Shown piece by piece: positions 8,585 through 17,754 of a DNA stretch of 64,000 nucleotides; the first letter of the stretch is position 1, and each line of letters begins with the position of its first letter. Below the pieces are notes generated by a model that was not told the DNA's origin, did not search any database, and saw only the letters and a program-made list of their open reading frames with translations. The stretch spans positions 1 through 64,000 of the forward strand of contig JAJFLB010000052.1 in assembly GCA_021772915.1 (NCBI GenBank). The letters are read 5' to 3'. Source of the DNA: Gammaproteobacteria bacterium (lineage in GTDB: Bacteria > Pseudomonadota > Gammaproteobacteria > Xanthomonadales > SZUA-36). The translations under genes were made by a program, and so were the position numbers.

Positions 8585-9586
8585 TTACATTTGCAGGAGT
8601 GGCCGAATCTCTGACGCGAAAAGTCTCAGAGAGTCATTGATTCTCTCTGGTGAAAGACCCGGTAACTGCATATGACAGAGAAAATGCCGCATACCCGTCT
8701 CATCCTGCAAAGCCTTAATTTCACCAAATACTTCACCAGGTGATCCCACCAAAGCATTGTCCGACACTTCGACGATGCGACTTCTTGCTTTATCACCGTC
8801 TGCTTCAACATACACATCACGTGCCACCACAAAATCAACTTCATGTTTCTGTCGACCGCACCGCTGCAGTTCCTTCCAATATGTCGCCGCTGTCTTTGCG
8901 GGATTATCATCCCCCACCAGCAGCAGTGAATGACCGTATCGGGCAGCGAATTCAATGGCTCTCGAGTCCCCGTTGCCAAGGTAGACTGGAGGATGTGGAA
9001 TCTGAATTGACTTCGGCAAAACCGACAGGTAATCAAAAGGCCGGCCCGCTCGTTCCATTGGCGTCAGGTGCGGTGGTTTGCATGGTTCAAGATGGAACGG
9101 GTCATCATTGTCCTGCACACGCGTCTCCACTGGCAGGCGGTGATATTTACCAAGATAGGCAAATCCATCATGCGACCACCCCTTGACGATGATGTCCAGT
9201 GCCTCACAAAAAACATCCCAGCGCTCCGACCAAGGAAACCGGCTGCCGTTCCACTCTTGCCTGTTAACGCCCGGATCAGCCCCAAATAACAATCGACCAC
9301 CAAGCAGGAGATCAAGAACTGCTGCATCTTCACAAACCTTCAGCGGGTGCCGCAGTGGCAGTTTGACGGACACGCCAACCAGGATGTCACGTGTAGTGGC
9401 CGCTACCGCAGCGCCCAAAGTAATCGCCGAAGGACAAGCAACACCAGCAGAGAAATAACTTTCCGTGATCCAGGCGGAGTCAAGACCACTCTCCTCAGCG
9501 ATCTGCACATACTTGATCCACTGTTCGAAGTCATCTGCAACGACACGCTCCCGAGACTCTCCAGTGAGTAACACACCGACTCTCAT
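8585..9586 (-). CDS. LLM-class flavin-dependent oxidoreductase (luciferase-like), copy 1
   Basis: Bacterial-luciferase-like TIM-barrel enzyme; members are FMN- or F420-dependent monooxygenases or dehydrogenases. The 333 residues show the family's N-terminal 'YVQIAEESGLDSAWITE' helix, the 'LLLGGRLLFGADPG' segment after the barrel's fourth strand and the C-terminal 'GSPGEVFGEIKAL' region. Start ATG overlaps the stop of copy 2 by four bases (ATGA) and has an AGGAGG-like site inside that upstream gene, so the two are translated together and may form a hetero-oligomer, as alpha/beta luciferase subunits do (inference). No flavin-reductase gene of the usual small type is seen in the window. The reaction cannot be assigned. 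Confidence 0.88.
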   Translation of the reverse strand: MRVGVLLTGESRERVVADDFEQWIKYVQIAEESGLDSAWITESYFSAGVACPSAITLGAAVAATTRDILVGVSVKLPLRHPLKVCEDAAVLDLLLGGRLLFGADPGVNRQEWNGSRFPWSERWDVFCEALDIIVKGWSHDGFAYLGKYHRLPVETRVQDNDDPFHLEPCKPPHLTPMERAGRPFDYLSVLPKSIQIPHPPVYLGNGDSRAIEFAARYGHSLLLVGDDNPAKTAATYWKELQRCGRQKHEVDFVVARDVYVEADGDKARSRIVEVSDNALVGSPGEVFGEIKALQDETGMRHFLCHMQLPGLSPERINDSLRLFASEIRPLLQM

Positions 9587-10626
9587 GGTCCTGTCCTCCT
9601 TTGGAAACGGGGCAACACGGTGTCTGCAAACAGGCGCATCTCTCGCAAAATCCTGTCGCTGCGAAAATTTGCTTCTACCAGTCGTGGTACAAACACATCA
9701 CAGCCCAGTTCACGGAACGCTTGAATGCGCTCAGTAACCTCATCCGGGGTTCCAAGAACGAAACTATCCATCAGCACCTGGAAGATTGGGTGCTCCGGCG
9801 GGATTTCAGTCACGGGATTTCCTTGCTCATCGCGAATAAATCCGAACGACACCAACTGCTCCGCGTAAACCGGCAACAAGTCCTCGGCTACGATGCGGTC
9901 AACTTCATCCTGAGTCTCGGCAACAGCCACATCGGTGGCCACTGCAACTTGCCCGGGCGCCACATTGGCTTGCGCCGCTGCGTCGTGGTATTCAGCGATC
10001 AGTTCCTTCACCCTTTCAAAGGGTTGTGAAACGGCGGCCACGCAGTATGAGATTCCCAACCGACCAGCTCGACGTGCGGTTGCAGTTTGTCCCCCTCCCG
10101 CAAGCCAAAGCGGTGGGTTTGGCTGTTGTAGTGGCTTTGGATGTATCGAAACACCGTCGAAAGAGTAGTACTCTCCTGAAAATGACGCCTCCTGCCTGCC
10201 TGAGGTGAGTCTCAGTATCTCGATAATCTCGGAGAAACGCGATCCTCGTCCTTGTTTCCCAAGACCAAAACCTTCGAACTCCTCGGATCGATAACCATAG
10301 CCCAGCATTAACGTCAACCGGCCGCGGGATAGGTGGTCAAGGACAGCAATTTCCTCCGCCAACCGCAACGGGTTTCGAAGCGTGGCGAGCAGGGCACAGG
10401 GAAGCAGGCGAATGGTTTTGGTTCGCTGCGCGATCGCTGCCAGAACCGGAAGCAAGGATGGACAATAACTGTCGTACCAGAAATGATGCTCGGTAAGCGC
10501 GAACCCATCGTATCCCAGACGCTCAGCCTCTACCGCATGTTCCATCACTGCCCGGTATAAATATGGAACTGACCGTGGAAAGGTACGTGGACTCTGCATT
10601 CCATACAGCCCTAGCCAAAATTCCAT
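9583..10626 (-). CDS. LLM-class flavin-dependent oxidoreductase (luciferase-like), copy 2
   Basis: Second luciferase-like barrel protein of the operon, 347 residues. Visible family features are 'AVEAERLGYDGFALTEHHF' (about 30-48), 'AVLDHLSRGRLTLMLGYGY' and the 'GTPDEVTERIQAFRELGCDVF' C-terminal part. It is clearly diverged from copy 1, and its 'EHHF' resembles the luciferase alpha/FMN branch more closely. It starts 3 bases after the acyl-CoA dehydrogenase stop and overlaps copy 1 by four bases. Possible roles are oxygen insertion next to a ketone (type II Baeyer-Villiger chemistry, known in this family) or hydroxylation of a cyclic acid; the sequence does not decide. Confidence 0.88.
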   Translation of the reverse strand: MEFWLGLYGMQSPRTFPRSVPYLYRAVMEHAVEAERLGYDGFALTEHHFWYDSYCPSLLPVLAAIAQRTKTIRLLPCALLATLRNPLRLAEEIAVLDHLSRGRLTLMLGYGYRSEEFEGFGLGKQGRGSRFSEIIEILRLTSGRQEASFSGEYYSFDGVSIHPKPLQQPNPPLWLAGGGQTATARRAGRLGISYCVAAVSQPFERVKELIAEYHDAAAQANVAPGQVAVATDVAVAETQDEVDRIVAEDLLPVYAEQLVSFGFIRDEQGNPVTEIPPEHPIFQVLMDSFVLGTPDEVTERIQAFRELGCDVFVPRLVEANFRSDRILREMRLFADTVLPRFQRRTGP

Positions 10627-10629
10627 CAG

Positions 10630-11778
10630 CTACTCCTCTTGTAAAACATTTTTGGCAATCACTATCTTCTGAATCTCGGACGTTCCTTCTGCGATGCGGA
10701 ACAATCTCGCTTCACGATACAATCGTTCCACCGCGTAGTCCCGCGCGTACCCCATCGCACCATGGATTTGAACTGCTGAGTCTGCGACCTGCCCTGCAGT
10801 CTCTGATGCGAACAGCTTGGCCATGGATGCTTCCTGCGCACACTTCACCTGCCGCTCGCATTTCCAGGCAGCGTGTCGGGTCATCATTCGCGCCGCGTAG
10901 ATTGAGGTCGCCATCTCAGCGAGCATGAACTGAATGGCCTGGAATTCAGCAATCGGACGGCCAAACTGAACCCGTTGCCTGGCGTAATCCGTGGACATTT
11001 CCAGCAAACGCTGGGCCAGTCCAGTGCATGCTGCAGCGTAGGAAATACGCCCCTCTTCGAGACACGACATTGCCACCTGAAATCCACGCCCCTCATCCCC
11101 CAGCAGGTTGGCGGCCGGAATCCTGCAATCTTCGAAATTAATCTCACAACGCCCGTAACCTTTACCGCCCATGGTCTCTTGTGTCCTGCCAAGACTGAAG
11201 CCTGGCGCGTCCGGCTCCACCAGAAAAACACTCATTCGCTCGCTGGTTCGACTTTCCTTGCTCGTCACCGCAACGACGGTAATCACATCCGCGTAAGGTG
11301 CGTTGGTAATGAAATGTTTGTTGCCGTTGAGGACGTAATGTTCACCATCTCTGACTGCAAGCGTCTTGATCGCAGCCACGTCTGAACCAGCGCCTGGCTC
11401 ACTGATCGCGAAAGAGGTTATAAATCCACCGCTGGCCATCTTGGGGAGGTAATGTTGTTTTTGTTGCTCAGTGCCATATTTCACGAGCGCCTTCGAACCT
11501 ATGCCATTACTGATGCCAATCAATGCACGAATGGCACCATGAGCCTTGCCAATTTCTTCGCTGATAAGGGTGTATCCGAATGGTCCAATACCCAATCCGC
11601 CATACTCAGCCGGAATTGTTACTCCAAACAATCCCATTTCTTGCATTTTCTCAAGCAGTGCACCCGGCACCCGGTCCTCGGCCTCAATCTGATTTTCCAG
11701 CGGGATGACTTCCTTGAGTACGAAATCCCTCACTGCGTCCCTGAGTTGTTGCAGGTCGTCGGGTATCGAAAAATCCAT
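10630..11778 (-). CDS. Acyl-CoA dehydrogenase 1
   Basis: FAD enzyme that makes the alpha,beta double bond of an acyl-CoA and passes electrons to ETF. The 382 residues show the N-terminal helical domain, 'AISEPGAGSDVAAIKT' and 'YVLNGNKHFITNA' of the beta domain, and the C-terminal helical domain ending in 'AEGTSEIQK' with the catalytic Glu364 at the short/medium-chain position. 'MGYARDYAVERLYREARLFRI' is typical of the SCAD/BCAD-like group. It is packed between the CoA ligase (5 bases) and luciferase-like copy 2 (3 bases), so it probably acts directly after ligation. The ETF genes at 20425-22364 would take its electrons. Confidence 0.92.
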   Translation of the reverse strand: MDFSIPDDLQQLRDAVRDFVLKEVIPLENQIEAEDRVPGALLEKMQEMGLFGVTIPAEYGGLGIGPFGYTLISEEIGKAHGAIRALIGISNGIGSKALVKYGTEQQKQHYLPKMASGGFITSFAISEPGAGSDVAAIKTLAVRDGEHYVLNGNKHFITNAPYADVITVVAVTSKESRTSERMSVFLVEPDAPGFSLGRTQETMGGKGYGRCEINFEDCRIPAANLLGDEGRGFQVAMSCLEEGRISYAAACTGLAQRLLEMSTDYARQRVQFGRPIAEFQAIQFMLAEMATSIYAARMMTRHAAWKCERQVKCAQEASMAKLFASETAGQVADSAVQIHGAMGYARDYAVERLYREARLFRIAEGTSEIQKIVIAKNVLQEE

Positions 11779-11783
11779 TGCCG

Positions 11784-13460
11784 TTATCCGTCCAATCCAA
11801 ATTCGTGAATCGCCTGGATACGCAACTCGAATTTCTTGACCTTACCCGAAGAAGTCAAGGGGAAGTCAGCAGCGCTTACAAGCTTGACATACCTCGGAAC
11901 CTTGTAGTTAGCCATGTGTTCCTTGCAAAAGTTGATGATATCCTTCTCCTCCATTCTTTCCGCCTCTTCCAACTCGATATAGGCGCATCCAACTTCACCA
12001 AGGCGCCTGTCAGGTACCCCTAATACCTGTGCCATTTTTATTTTTGGATGGTCGTGTAAAATATTTTCTGTTTCCGCCGGATACACGTTGAACCCACCTA
12101 CCAGGTACATGTCTTTGATTCGGCCTGTGATTCTAAGATAACCGTCGGAGTCGAAAATACCCAGGTCGCCGGTGTGGAACCAACCTTCTTCGGTAATCGT
12201 TTCGGCGGTCTTCTCCGGCATCTCAAAGTAGCCTTTCCCAACACAGGAGCCTGGGAATGTATCACGCAGTAATATTTCTCCCTGTTCGCCGGGTAGTACT
12301 GTTTCAAGCGACCCCGGTTCGGCAATGCGCACTTCATTGCTGGGAAATGGAGTGCCAACCGTGGTGGCAACTTTTTCAATCGGGTCGTCAAGTAATGTTG
12401 AGGTGGAAAGACCGCCACATTCACTCAGACCGTAGCAATGTACTACGTGCTTGAAGCCCATCTTGTCCTGCATTGCACGGATCGTATCAGGGGAACAAGG
12501 TGCACCGCCAACGATTGCAGTGCGCAGGCTGCTGAGGTCGAATCGATCAAGACCAGGGTGACTGAGCATCATGATGTACATGGTCGGGGCGCCAGGAAAC
12601 CAACTGATCTTTTCACTCTCAATAGCCCGCAATGCCGCTTTGGGCTGGAAAGCCTCATGCACGATGATGGTACTGCCGGCCAGAACGCTCAGCTGAGAAA
12701 CATAGGCGCAGCCAAAGTTGGTTGCGAACGGCACACCGAGATAGACGCGATCGGAAGGGCGCAAACCCGTTCTTTCCACCCAGTGGTGCAAAGCTGCCAA
12801 GTTGTTGCGGTGCATCGACAAGCCGCCTTTCGGGACGCCTGTGGTTCCAGATGTATAGACAATATTCGCAACGTCGAAGGGATTAACCCGAAGTGCGGCC
12901 CGCCGCAGTTCATCACCCTGTTCCCAGTTTCTACCCGTCTCCAGAACCCGGGAAAATGCATACGCCCCCGCTGGCAAACCCTCACCAAGATAGATCACAC
13001 GTTTAAGATCAGGCAGACCGGGCACCACCAGGTTATCAGGATCGGAATGGGCTATGTCCGGGATCAATCGCTCGAGTAAGGGTAGAACACTCACCGTTCC
13101 GGCCAGGAAATGACTGGACAGGATCAAGGTAGATGACCGTGATTGCCTGAGTGAGGTTAAAACTTCTTCTGGTGTGAAGCGAGTGTTGACAGGGACAAGC
13201 GGGGCGCCAATCTCGTAGGCACCAAACTGTGCCACCATCCATTCGACACAGTTCATCATCCAAAGTGCTATATTTTCGCCCTTGCGGACACCCATGGATA
13301 ACAATCCCCGTGCGAAACTCTGTGTCAGGGGATAAAATTCCTGAAAAGTAATCCGTCGGGGACCATCGACGATAAGTTCAATCTCGGGATACTTTTCTAC
13401 TGATTGAGCCAGCACGCTGCCCCATGTCTTATTGGTGATTTCGTACCAATTCTCGGCCAT
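11784..13460 (-). CDS. AMP-forming acyl-CoA synthetase A
   Basis: Activates a carboxylic acid to its CoA thioester through an acyl-adenylate. The 558 residues contain the P-loop 'VYTSGTTGVPKGG' (about 201-213), 'YGLSECGG' (A5 region), the 'FHTGDLGIFDSDGYLRITGRIKD' hinge (A7/A8) and the C-terminal Lys in 'TSSGKVKKFE' (A10). Length and motifs fit the FadD3/medium-chain or aryl-acid group; the acid cannot be named. It starts 8 bases after the amidohydrolase stop and ends 5 bases before the dehydrogenase start. It is one of four ligases in the island, suggesting several acids or several activation points. Confidence 0.92.
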   Translation of the reverse strand: MAENWYEITNKTWGSVLAQSVEKYPEIELIVDGPRRITFQEFYPLTQSFARGLLSMGVRKGENIALWMMNCVEWMVAQFGAYEIGAPLVPVNTRFTPEEVLTSLRQSRSSTLILSSHFLAGTVSVLPLLERLIPDIAHSDPDNLVVPGLPDLKRVIYLGEGLPAGAYAFSRVLETGRNWEQGDELRRAALRVNPFDVANIVYTSGTTGVPKGGLSMHRNNLAALHHWVERTGLRPSDRVYLGVPFATNFGCAYVSQLSVLAGSTIIVHEAFQPKAALRAIESEKISWFPGAPTMYIMMLSHPGLDRFDLSSLRTAIVGGAPCSPDTIRAMQDKMGFKHVVHCYGLSECGGLSTSTLLDDPIEKVATTVGTPFPSNEVRIAEPGSLETVLPGEQGEILLRDTFPGSCVGKGYFEMPEKTAETITEEGWFHTGDLGIFDSDGYLRITGRIKDMYLVGGFNVYPAETENILHDHPKIKMAQVLGVPDRRLGEVGCAYIELEEAERMEEKDIINFCKEHMANYKVPRYVKLVSAADFPLTSSGKVKKFELRIQAIHEFGLDG

Positions 13461-13468
13461 CTTGCGTC

Positions 13469-14314
13469 TCAGAGCTTGAGCAGTCTTTTCGCGTTCGTTA
13501 AATATACTTTTTCCAGCACCTCAGCCGAAAAACCAGCAGCCTCCCAGTCCGTAAATAACCTTGCATGGGTGATCGCCGGGTAATCGGAGCCAAACAGGAA
13601 CTTGTCCTGCAACCGGCCCCCAATCTCTCGCTTCAAGGCGCTGGAAAAATACTTGGGAGACCACCCTGAAAGTTCGTTAAAAACGTTCGGCTTGTGCAGG
13701 AGTACCATGAGCATTTCATCCTGCCAGGGCCAGGAAGCGTGACAGGCGACAATGGTTAAATCCGGAAAATCCGCAGCCACGTCATCCAGGGCCAATGGAT
13801 GCCCATATTTGAGGTGAATGTTGCTGTCTTTCATACCCAGGCCAACCCCGGTCATACCGGTATGAAACTGGATGGGTACTTCCAGCGAACTGCATAAATC
13901 GTAGATTGGGTAGAAGCGCTTGTCGTTGGGCGAAAACGCCTGCAAGATTGGATGGAACTTGACCCCACACAGACCAAGCTCATTAATCGCACGATCCACC
14001 TCTGCAACTGCCGCCTTTCCACGCCATGGGTCTACGCAGGCGTAACCCGATATGAAGGCCTCCGGGTAGGCCGAAACCAGGTCTGCGATGTGATCATTGC
14101 TGGTACCTGGTTGCCCAGTTGCACTTTCAGCTGAGACCGCAACCAACACAGCTTTGACGTCTGCGTCGACAATCATGCGTGCGAAATCCGCCGCAGGCAT
14201 TACACCCTCGCGCTCAGTCATCTTGTAATACTGGCTGGTTGCAGCCTGATACGGTGCGAATGGACGAAAGCCCTCTTCCGTGGGGATATGGCAGTGCATG
14301 TCGATTGCCTTCAT
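13469..14314 (-). CDS. Amidohydrolase_2-family metal enzyme (ACMSD-like)
   Basis: TIM-barrel protein of the family that includes ACMS decarboxylase, gamma-resorcylate decarboxylase and related hydrolases. The 281 residues keep the metal-binding H7xH9 at the start ('DMHCHIP'), a barrel His in 'QFHTGM', His in 'VACHASWPWQ' and the conserved Asp in 'LFGSDYP'. These complete the usual metal site, so hydrolysis or non-oxidative decarboxylation of a pathway acid is possible. It lies 8 bases upstream of the CoA ligase and 116 bases downstream of the SnoaL-like gene. Its counterpart at 43375 has lost the HxH pair. Confidence 0.87.
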   Translation of the reverse strand: MKAIDMHCHIPTEEGFRPFAPYQAATSQYYKMTEREGVMPAADFARMIVDADVKAVLVAVSAESATGQPGTSNDHIADLVSAYPEAFISGYACVDPWRGKAAVAEVDRAINELGLCGVKFHPILQAFSPNDKRFYPIYDLCSSLEVPIQFHTGMTGVGLGMKDSNIHLKYGHPLALDDVAADFPDLTIVACHASWPWQDEMLMVLLHKPNVFNELSGWSPKYFSSALKREIGGRLQDKFLFGSDYPAITHARLFTDWEAAGFSAEVLEKVYLTNAKRLLKL

Positions 14315-14430
14315 TTACTAACCTCCTCAATAACAGTGATTTTTAGACCCTTGACCAACAATACAAATCACCACGCAAGCAGATCGCGCTCAGGCTTGGT
14401 GCCCAACGATTTCATCCCTGACCGTATTCA

Positions 14431-14970
14431 TCAACCACGCCAATAGGCCCGGTCTCTTTTATCCCGCAGACCCCGCTTTATTTCGGGCAAGTCCAGGAAG
14501 CCTTCCTGAGAAGTGGGCTCCCATCTCTGCCAGTCATGTACTCCAAATCGATGGGCGATCTTCCACTCACCATCGCGACACTCAAACCTATCGATATAAC
14601 GTCCGCCGATAAAGAGATCTTCGTCTCTGCCGTGTGATCTAAACAGCAAATCGCCTATGGGCTGTTTTTCCGGTATACGATGAAAGGCAACCCAGTACGT
14701 TTCTGTGAACGCCGTGTCATCCTGCAGGTCAATCAATATATTGCCCACCAAGTGCTGTGTTTCACCGATGGTTTTGAAGGCATCCATGACAAACATGCAA
14801 AAACCGGAGGAAGGTCCCTCGTAGGGTCCATGATCATGCCAAGAGTCCGCGTGAAACAGGGACTGTAACAATTCAGGGTCGCGCCGATCAATCGCACGAC
14901 AGTACTTATATATGATTTCCTTGATTTCCTGCTTTGCCAGCAAGTACTTCAATCCATCCGTAGCAGGCAT
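14431..14970 (-). CDS. SnoaL-like / NTF2-fold protein
   Basis: Small cone-shaped alpha+beta barrel protein of 179 residues. 'EIKEIIYKYCRAIDRRDPELLQSLFHADSWHD' near the N-terminus is typical of SnoaL_4/ring-hydroxylating-dioxygenase-beta-like folds that act as isomerases, dehydratases or hydrolases on hydrophobic substrates. 'GGRYIDRFECRDGEWKIAHR' gives the C-terminal strands. The His-Asp pair in 'SWHDHGPY' could be catalytic. No alpha subunit of a dioxygenase is near, so it is probably a stand-alone enzyme. An AGGGG site precedes the ATG. It lies 104 bases from the TonB receptor and probably heads the enzymatic part of the operon. Confidence 0.82.
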   Translation of the reverse strand: MPATDGLKYLLAKQEIKEIIYKYCRAIDRRDPELLQSLFHADSWHDHGPYEGPSSGFCMFVMDAFKTIGETQHLVGNILIDLQDDTAFTETYWVAFHRIPEKQPIGDLLFRSHGRDEDLFIGGRYIDRFECRDGEWKIAHRFGVHDWQRWEPTSQEGFLDLPEIKRGLRDKRDRAYWRG

Positions 14971-15017
14971 CCAGTTACACCCCTGAGATTGTTAATCCTT
15001 TTACCTGATTAGGCCCC

Positions 15018-15031
15018 ATCACTTTTGTGAT
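15018..15031. repeat. Small inverted repeat between receptor and SnoaL-like gene
   Basis: ATCAC-TTTT-GTGAT forms a 5-bp stem with a 4-base loop in the 104-base gap. It is short and no T-run follows on the minus strand, so it is at best a weak hairpin after the receptor gene. Confidence 0.35.
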
Positions 15032-15074
15032 CATTTTGAACCCGAGTGGCCTGTTTGGACCTCAATCCTGAAGC

Positions 15075-17432
15075 TCAGAACCAGGAATACTTCACACTGA
15101 CGCCATACCATCGTGGCGGTAAATAAGAACGTAGTGAGCCACCATATGCTGAGGTCAGATCAAATCCAAGCTGCTCGGCACGCTTGTCCGCCACATTTTT
15201 AACGAAAACTGAAGCCAGCCATCGCTGATCGGCTGTTGTGTAACTCAGTCGCAAATTGCCGATGGTATAGCTTTCCATCCACGTTGAATCGTAATTGGTG
15301 ATATTGGTATAGGAACCATCCGTGTAACCAAAGTCACCCTGTAGCGCCATGCTGCCGCCAGATTCTGTTTGCCATTCGTAACGTGCCAAACCAGAGAACT
15401 GCCACTCAGGAGTGACCGTTGGTTTCACATCAACAAGTAGTTTTTGTCCTGATCCAATGGGTCCGGTCGCCAGTGGGACGTCGTAAATTTCAGCGTCGAC
15501 GTAAGAGACGCTGAGCAGGATGTCCAATCCTGAGATTGGCTGTGTGGCTAACTCGAGTTCAAACCCCTTGTATTCAGCATCAGCGTTGATCACGAAAAAT
15601 ACCAGGTTATTTGCGGCATGTGCCTGGTAGTCTTTGTAATCATAGTAATAGATGGCCCCGTTGAATCGCGTCGTTCCATCGAGAATGGTTGATTTGAATC
15701 CAACTTCGTACGCCGTCAGGACTTCCGACTCATATTCGAACTGCTCGATCGGGAACAGCCCGCCAAGTTGCTGGTTGAAACCACCTGCCTTGACGCCTCG
15801 ATTGACGCCGCCGTAAAGCATAAAATCGTCGTTTTGGTGCCAGTCCAGCACGATCTTGCCGGCCCAGAGTGTTTCATCGTTCTTCAGGTCCTGCGTGTTT
15901 TGTATGGTACCCGGCTGGCCTTCCAACTCCGGAACAAAAACCGTTCCATCAAGCAACAAAATGCTGGCGTGATGGTTGAAGTCCTTTTCTTCCCGAATAG
16001 CGCGAAGTCCGGCAGTGATGCCAAACTGTTCATTCAAATTGTGCTCGAACTGGCCAAATAAAGAGATCGATGTCGTGTCCAGTTGCACAGGGGAGACCAT
16101 TCTAATACCCCCAAGACCAAGTCTGTTGAAGGCTGATGGGCCAAATACACCTTGGGTGGAATCAATATCAAAATTAAGGTAATACAAGCCAAGCACCCAT
16201 TGTGTGTCCTTGTCCTGGTTGTTTCCAAGTCGAAACTCCTGGGAAAACTGGTCATCCTCGGCATCTGCCTGAAAGTTGAGGACATCATTCGGTGATGCAT
16301 CCACATCAACCCGGACGCCTTCTTTTTTCATTGACTTGAAATCTGTCACTGAGGTTAACAGGAGATTCCCAAAAACCCAGTTGACGATACCGGTTGCGCC
16401 ATACACTTCATATTCGGCGCTGTCGTCCTTTGCTACGTCCTTGCGAACGTCGAAGTCATCTCCATCCGCGTCAATATAGCCAAAACCGTCGGCACCCGGA
16501 ACAGGTCTGGGGCCAAAGAAACACAATGGGCAGAAATCTGCACCATTCGGGCCAATCCCGGCCCTCACTTCACTCGGCGACACACGTACCGTGTTGGTGA
16601 AATTTCCCCAGGCATCGACAATACCGATGGTCGGAAAGCCCTGCCAGGGTGCGGTGGAGGTCTGGGAGTTACTGATATGTCCGATGATCAAAACATCGGA
16701 ACCACCGTCGAGGTCCCACATGAGTTGGCCACGGGCCGCAATCGTGTCATCGCCCCACTCATCGTCAACCCCTGGTTCGAGGTTTTTCATGATTTCATCG
16801 TGACGATTGTACAGAACCGCCGCTCTGGCACTCAAATTTCCAGATATCGGCCCACTTACGGCGCCTTCAAAACGCGTTTGGTTGAACGAGCCGTAGGTGA
16901 AATCACTGTAGGCCCTAAACGCCTCTGTTGGCCTGCGTGTAATGTAATGTGCAAGTCCACCGGTTGCGTTACGTCCAAACAGGGTCCCTTGTGGTCCCTT
17001 GAGTATCTCCACGCGTTCAATATCAAACAACGGGAATCTGTGGGCTTGCATCAGCGAAACATAAGCTTCATCGACGTAAACGGCATTCGGAGATTCGTTG
17101 ATATCGGCAAAGTCATTCTGATTCACGCCGCGAATGTTGAAGTTTACAAATTGCCCACCAATTGATCCGGCAAGTGACACACCCGGCGTCATTTGGACAA
17201 CATCGGTACTCTCCCTGAAACCAAGTTGCTCCAATTGCGTACCGGAAAATGCCGTTATAGCAATAGGTACGTCCTGAATCATTTGCTCACGTTTTTGCGC
17301 TGTCACGATGACCTCTTCCAACACCTGGGCCGGAACGCTGGTCACAACGCACAGAAGCACAGGCAGGATAGTAAGCTTACTGAAATAAAGGCCCGAGACC
17401 TTGAAGATGCCACAAATTTGTTTTGCCAACAT
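15075..17432 (-). CDS. TonB-dependent outer-membrane receptor 1
   Basis: Energised outer-membrane transporter for a large or hydrophobic substrate. I place the start at ATG 17432, preceded by GAGAGG with 9-base spacing, giving a 785-residue protein whose first 35 residues form a signal peptide; a longer frame to 17549 would put about 39 residues before that signal. After the signal come the TonB-box-like 'LEEVIVTAQKR', the plug domain ('DVPIAITAFSG' to 'GTLFGRNATGG', including 'VEILKGPQGTLFG') and a beta-barrel ending in aromatic 'WYGVSVKYSWF', the expected terminal Phe. This sequence style is that of the large proteobacterial receptor family linked to catabolic clusters rather than known siderophore receptors. 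It is the first gene of Block A and divergent from the TetR gene at 17755. Confidence 0.93.
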   Translation of the reverse strand: MLAKQICGIFKVSGLYFSKLTILPVLLCVVTSVPAQVLEEVIVTAQKREQMIQDVPIAITAFSGTQLEQLGFRESTDVVQMTPGVSLAGSIGGQFVNFNIRGVNQNDFADINESPNAVYVDEAYVSLMQAHRFPLFDIERVEILKGPQGTLFGRNATGGLAHYITRRPTEAFRAYSDFTYGSFNQTRFEGAVSGPISGNLSARAAVLYNRHDEIMKNLEPGVDDEWGDDTIAARGQLMWDLDGGSDVLIIGHISNSQTSTAPWQGFPTIGIVDAWGNFTNTVRVSPSEVRAGIGPNGADFCPLCFFGPRPVPGADGFGYIDADGDDFDVRKDVAKDDSAEYEVYGATGIVNWVFGNLLLTSVTDFKSMKKEGVRVDVDASPNDVLNFQADAEDDQFSQEFRLGNNQDKDTQWVLGLYYLNFDIDSTQGVFGPSAFNRLGLGGIRMVSPVQLDTTSISLFGQFEHNLNEQFGITAGLRAIREEKDFNHHASILLLDGTVFVPELEGQPGTIQNTQDLKNDETLWAGKIVLDWHQNDDFMLYGGVNRGVKAGGFNQQLGGLFPIEQFEYESEVLTAYEVGFKSTILDGTTRFNGAIYYYDYKDYQAHAANNLVFFVINADAEYKGFELELATQPISGLDILLSVSYVDAEIYDVPLATGPIGSGQKLLVDVKPTVTPEWQFSGLARYEWQTESGGSMALQGDFGYTDGSYTNITNYDSTWMESYTIGNLRLSYTTADQRWLASVFVKNVADKRAEQLGFDLTSAYGGSLRSYLPPRWYGVSVKYSWF

Positions 17433-17754
17433 TTCGCTAAACCTCTCGATTGTTTGTAATTTGAAAATACCAACAAGCTCGCCGAATTCCCCCAGAACAC
17501 TTTTTTGTGAACTACCTGACATGAACGAACTGCACCCCACAACATTCATTTTGGATAGCTTCCACGCAGAGCCGTTACCCTAAAACCAACACCAAGCTAG
17601 GCATTAAATTAGACTTACGTCTATAATCATAGTCTACTCTATAAATCTACTGTAATCCATATATGTTGTCCCGTGTTAACATACCGGCTGCAGTCCGGGA
17701 CTTAAGATTGACGTAGCTATTCGCACGCAAGAGAATTGAGGTGAAGGCACAGTA
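17433..17754. promoter_or_regulatory. Divergent control region between receptor 1 and TetR 1
   Basis: The 322-base gap is AT-rich in its middle. It contains the inverted repeat TAGAC-TTAC-GTCTA at 17610-17623 and further GTCTA/AGTCTA copies at 17619-17640, which look like operator half-sites. A TetR-type repressor encoded beside a divergent target normally binds such a region. I see no strong consensus promoter on either strand. The first about 115 bases next to the receptor could also be coding if its start is further upstream. Confidence 0.5.
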
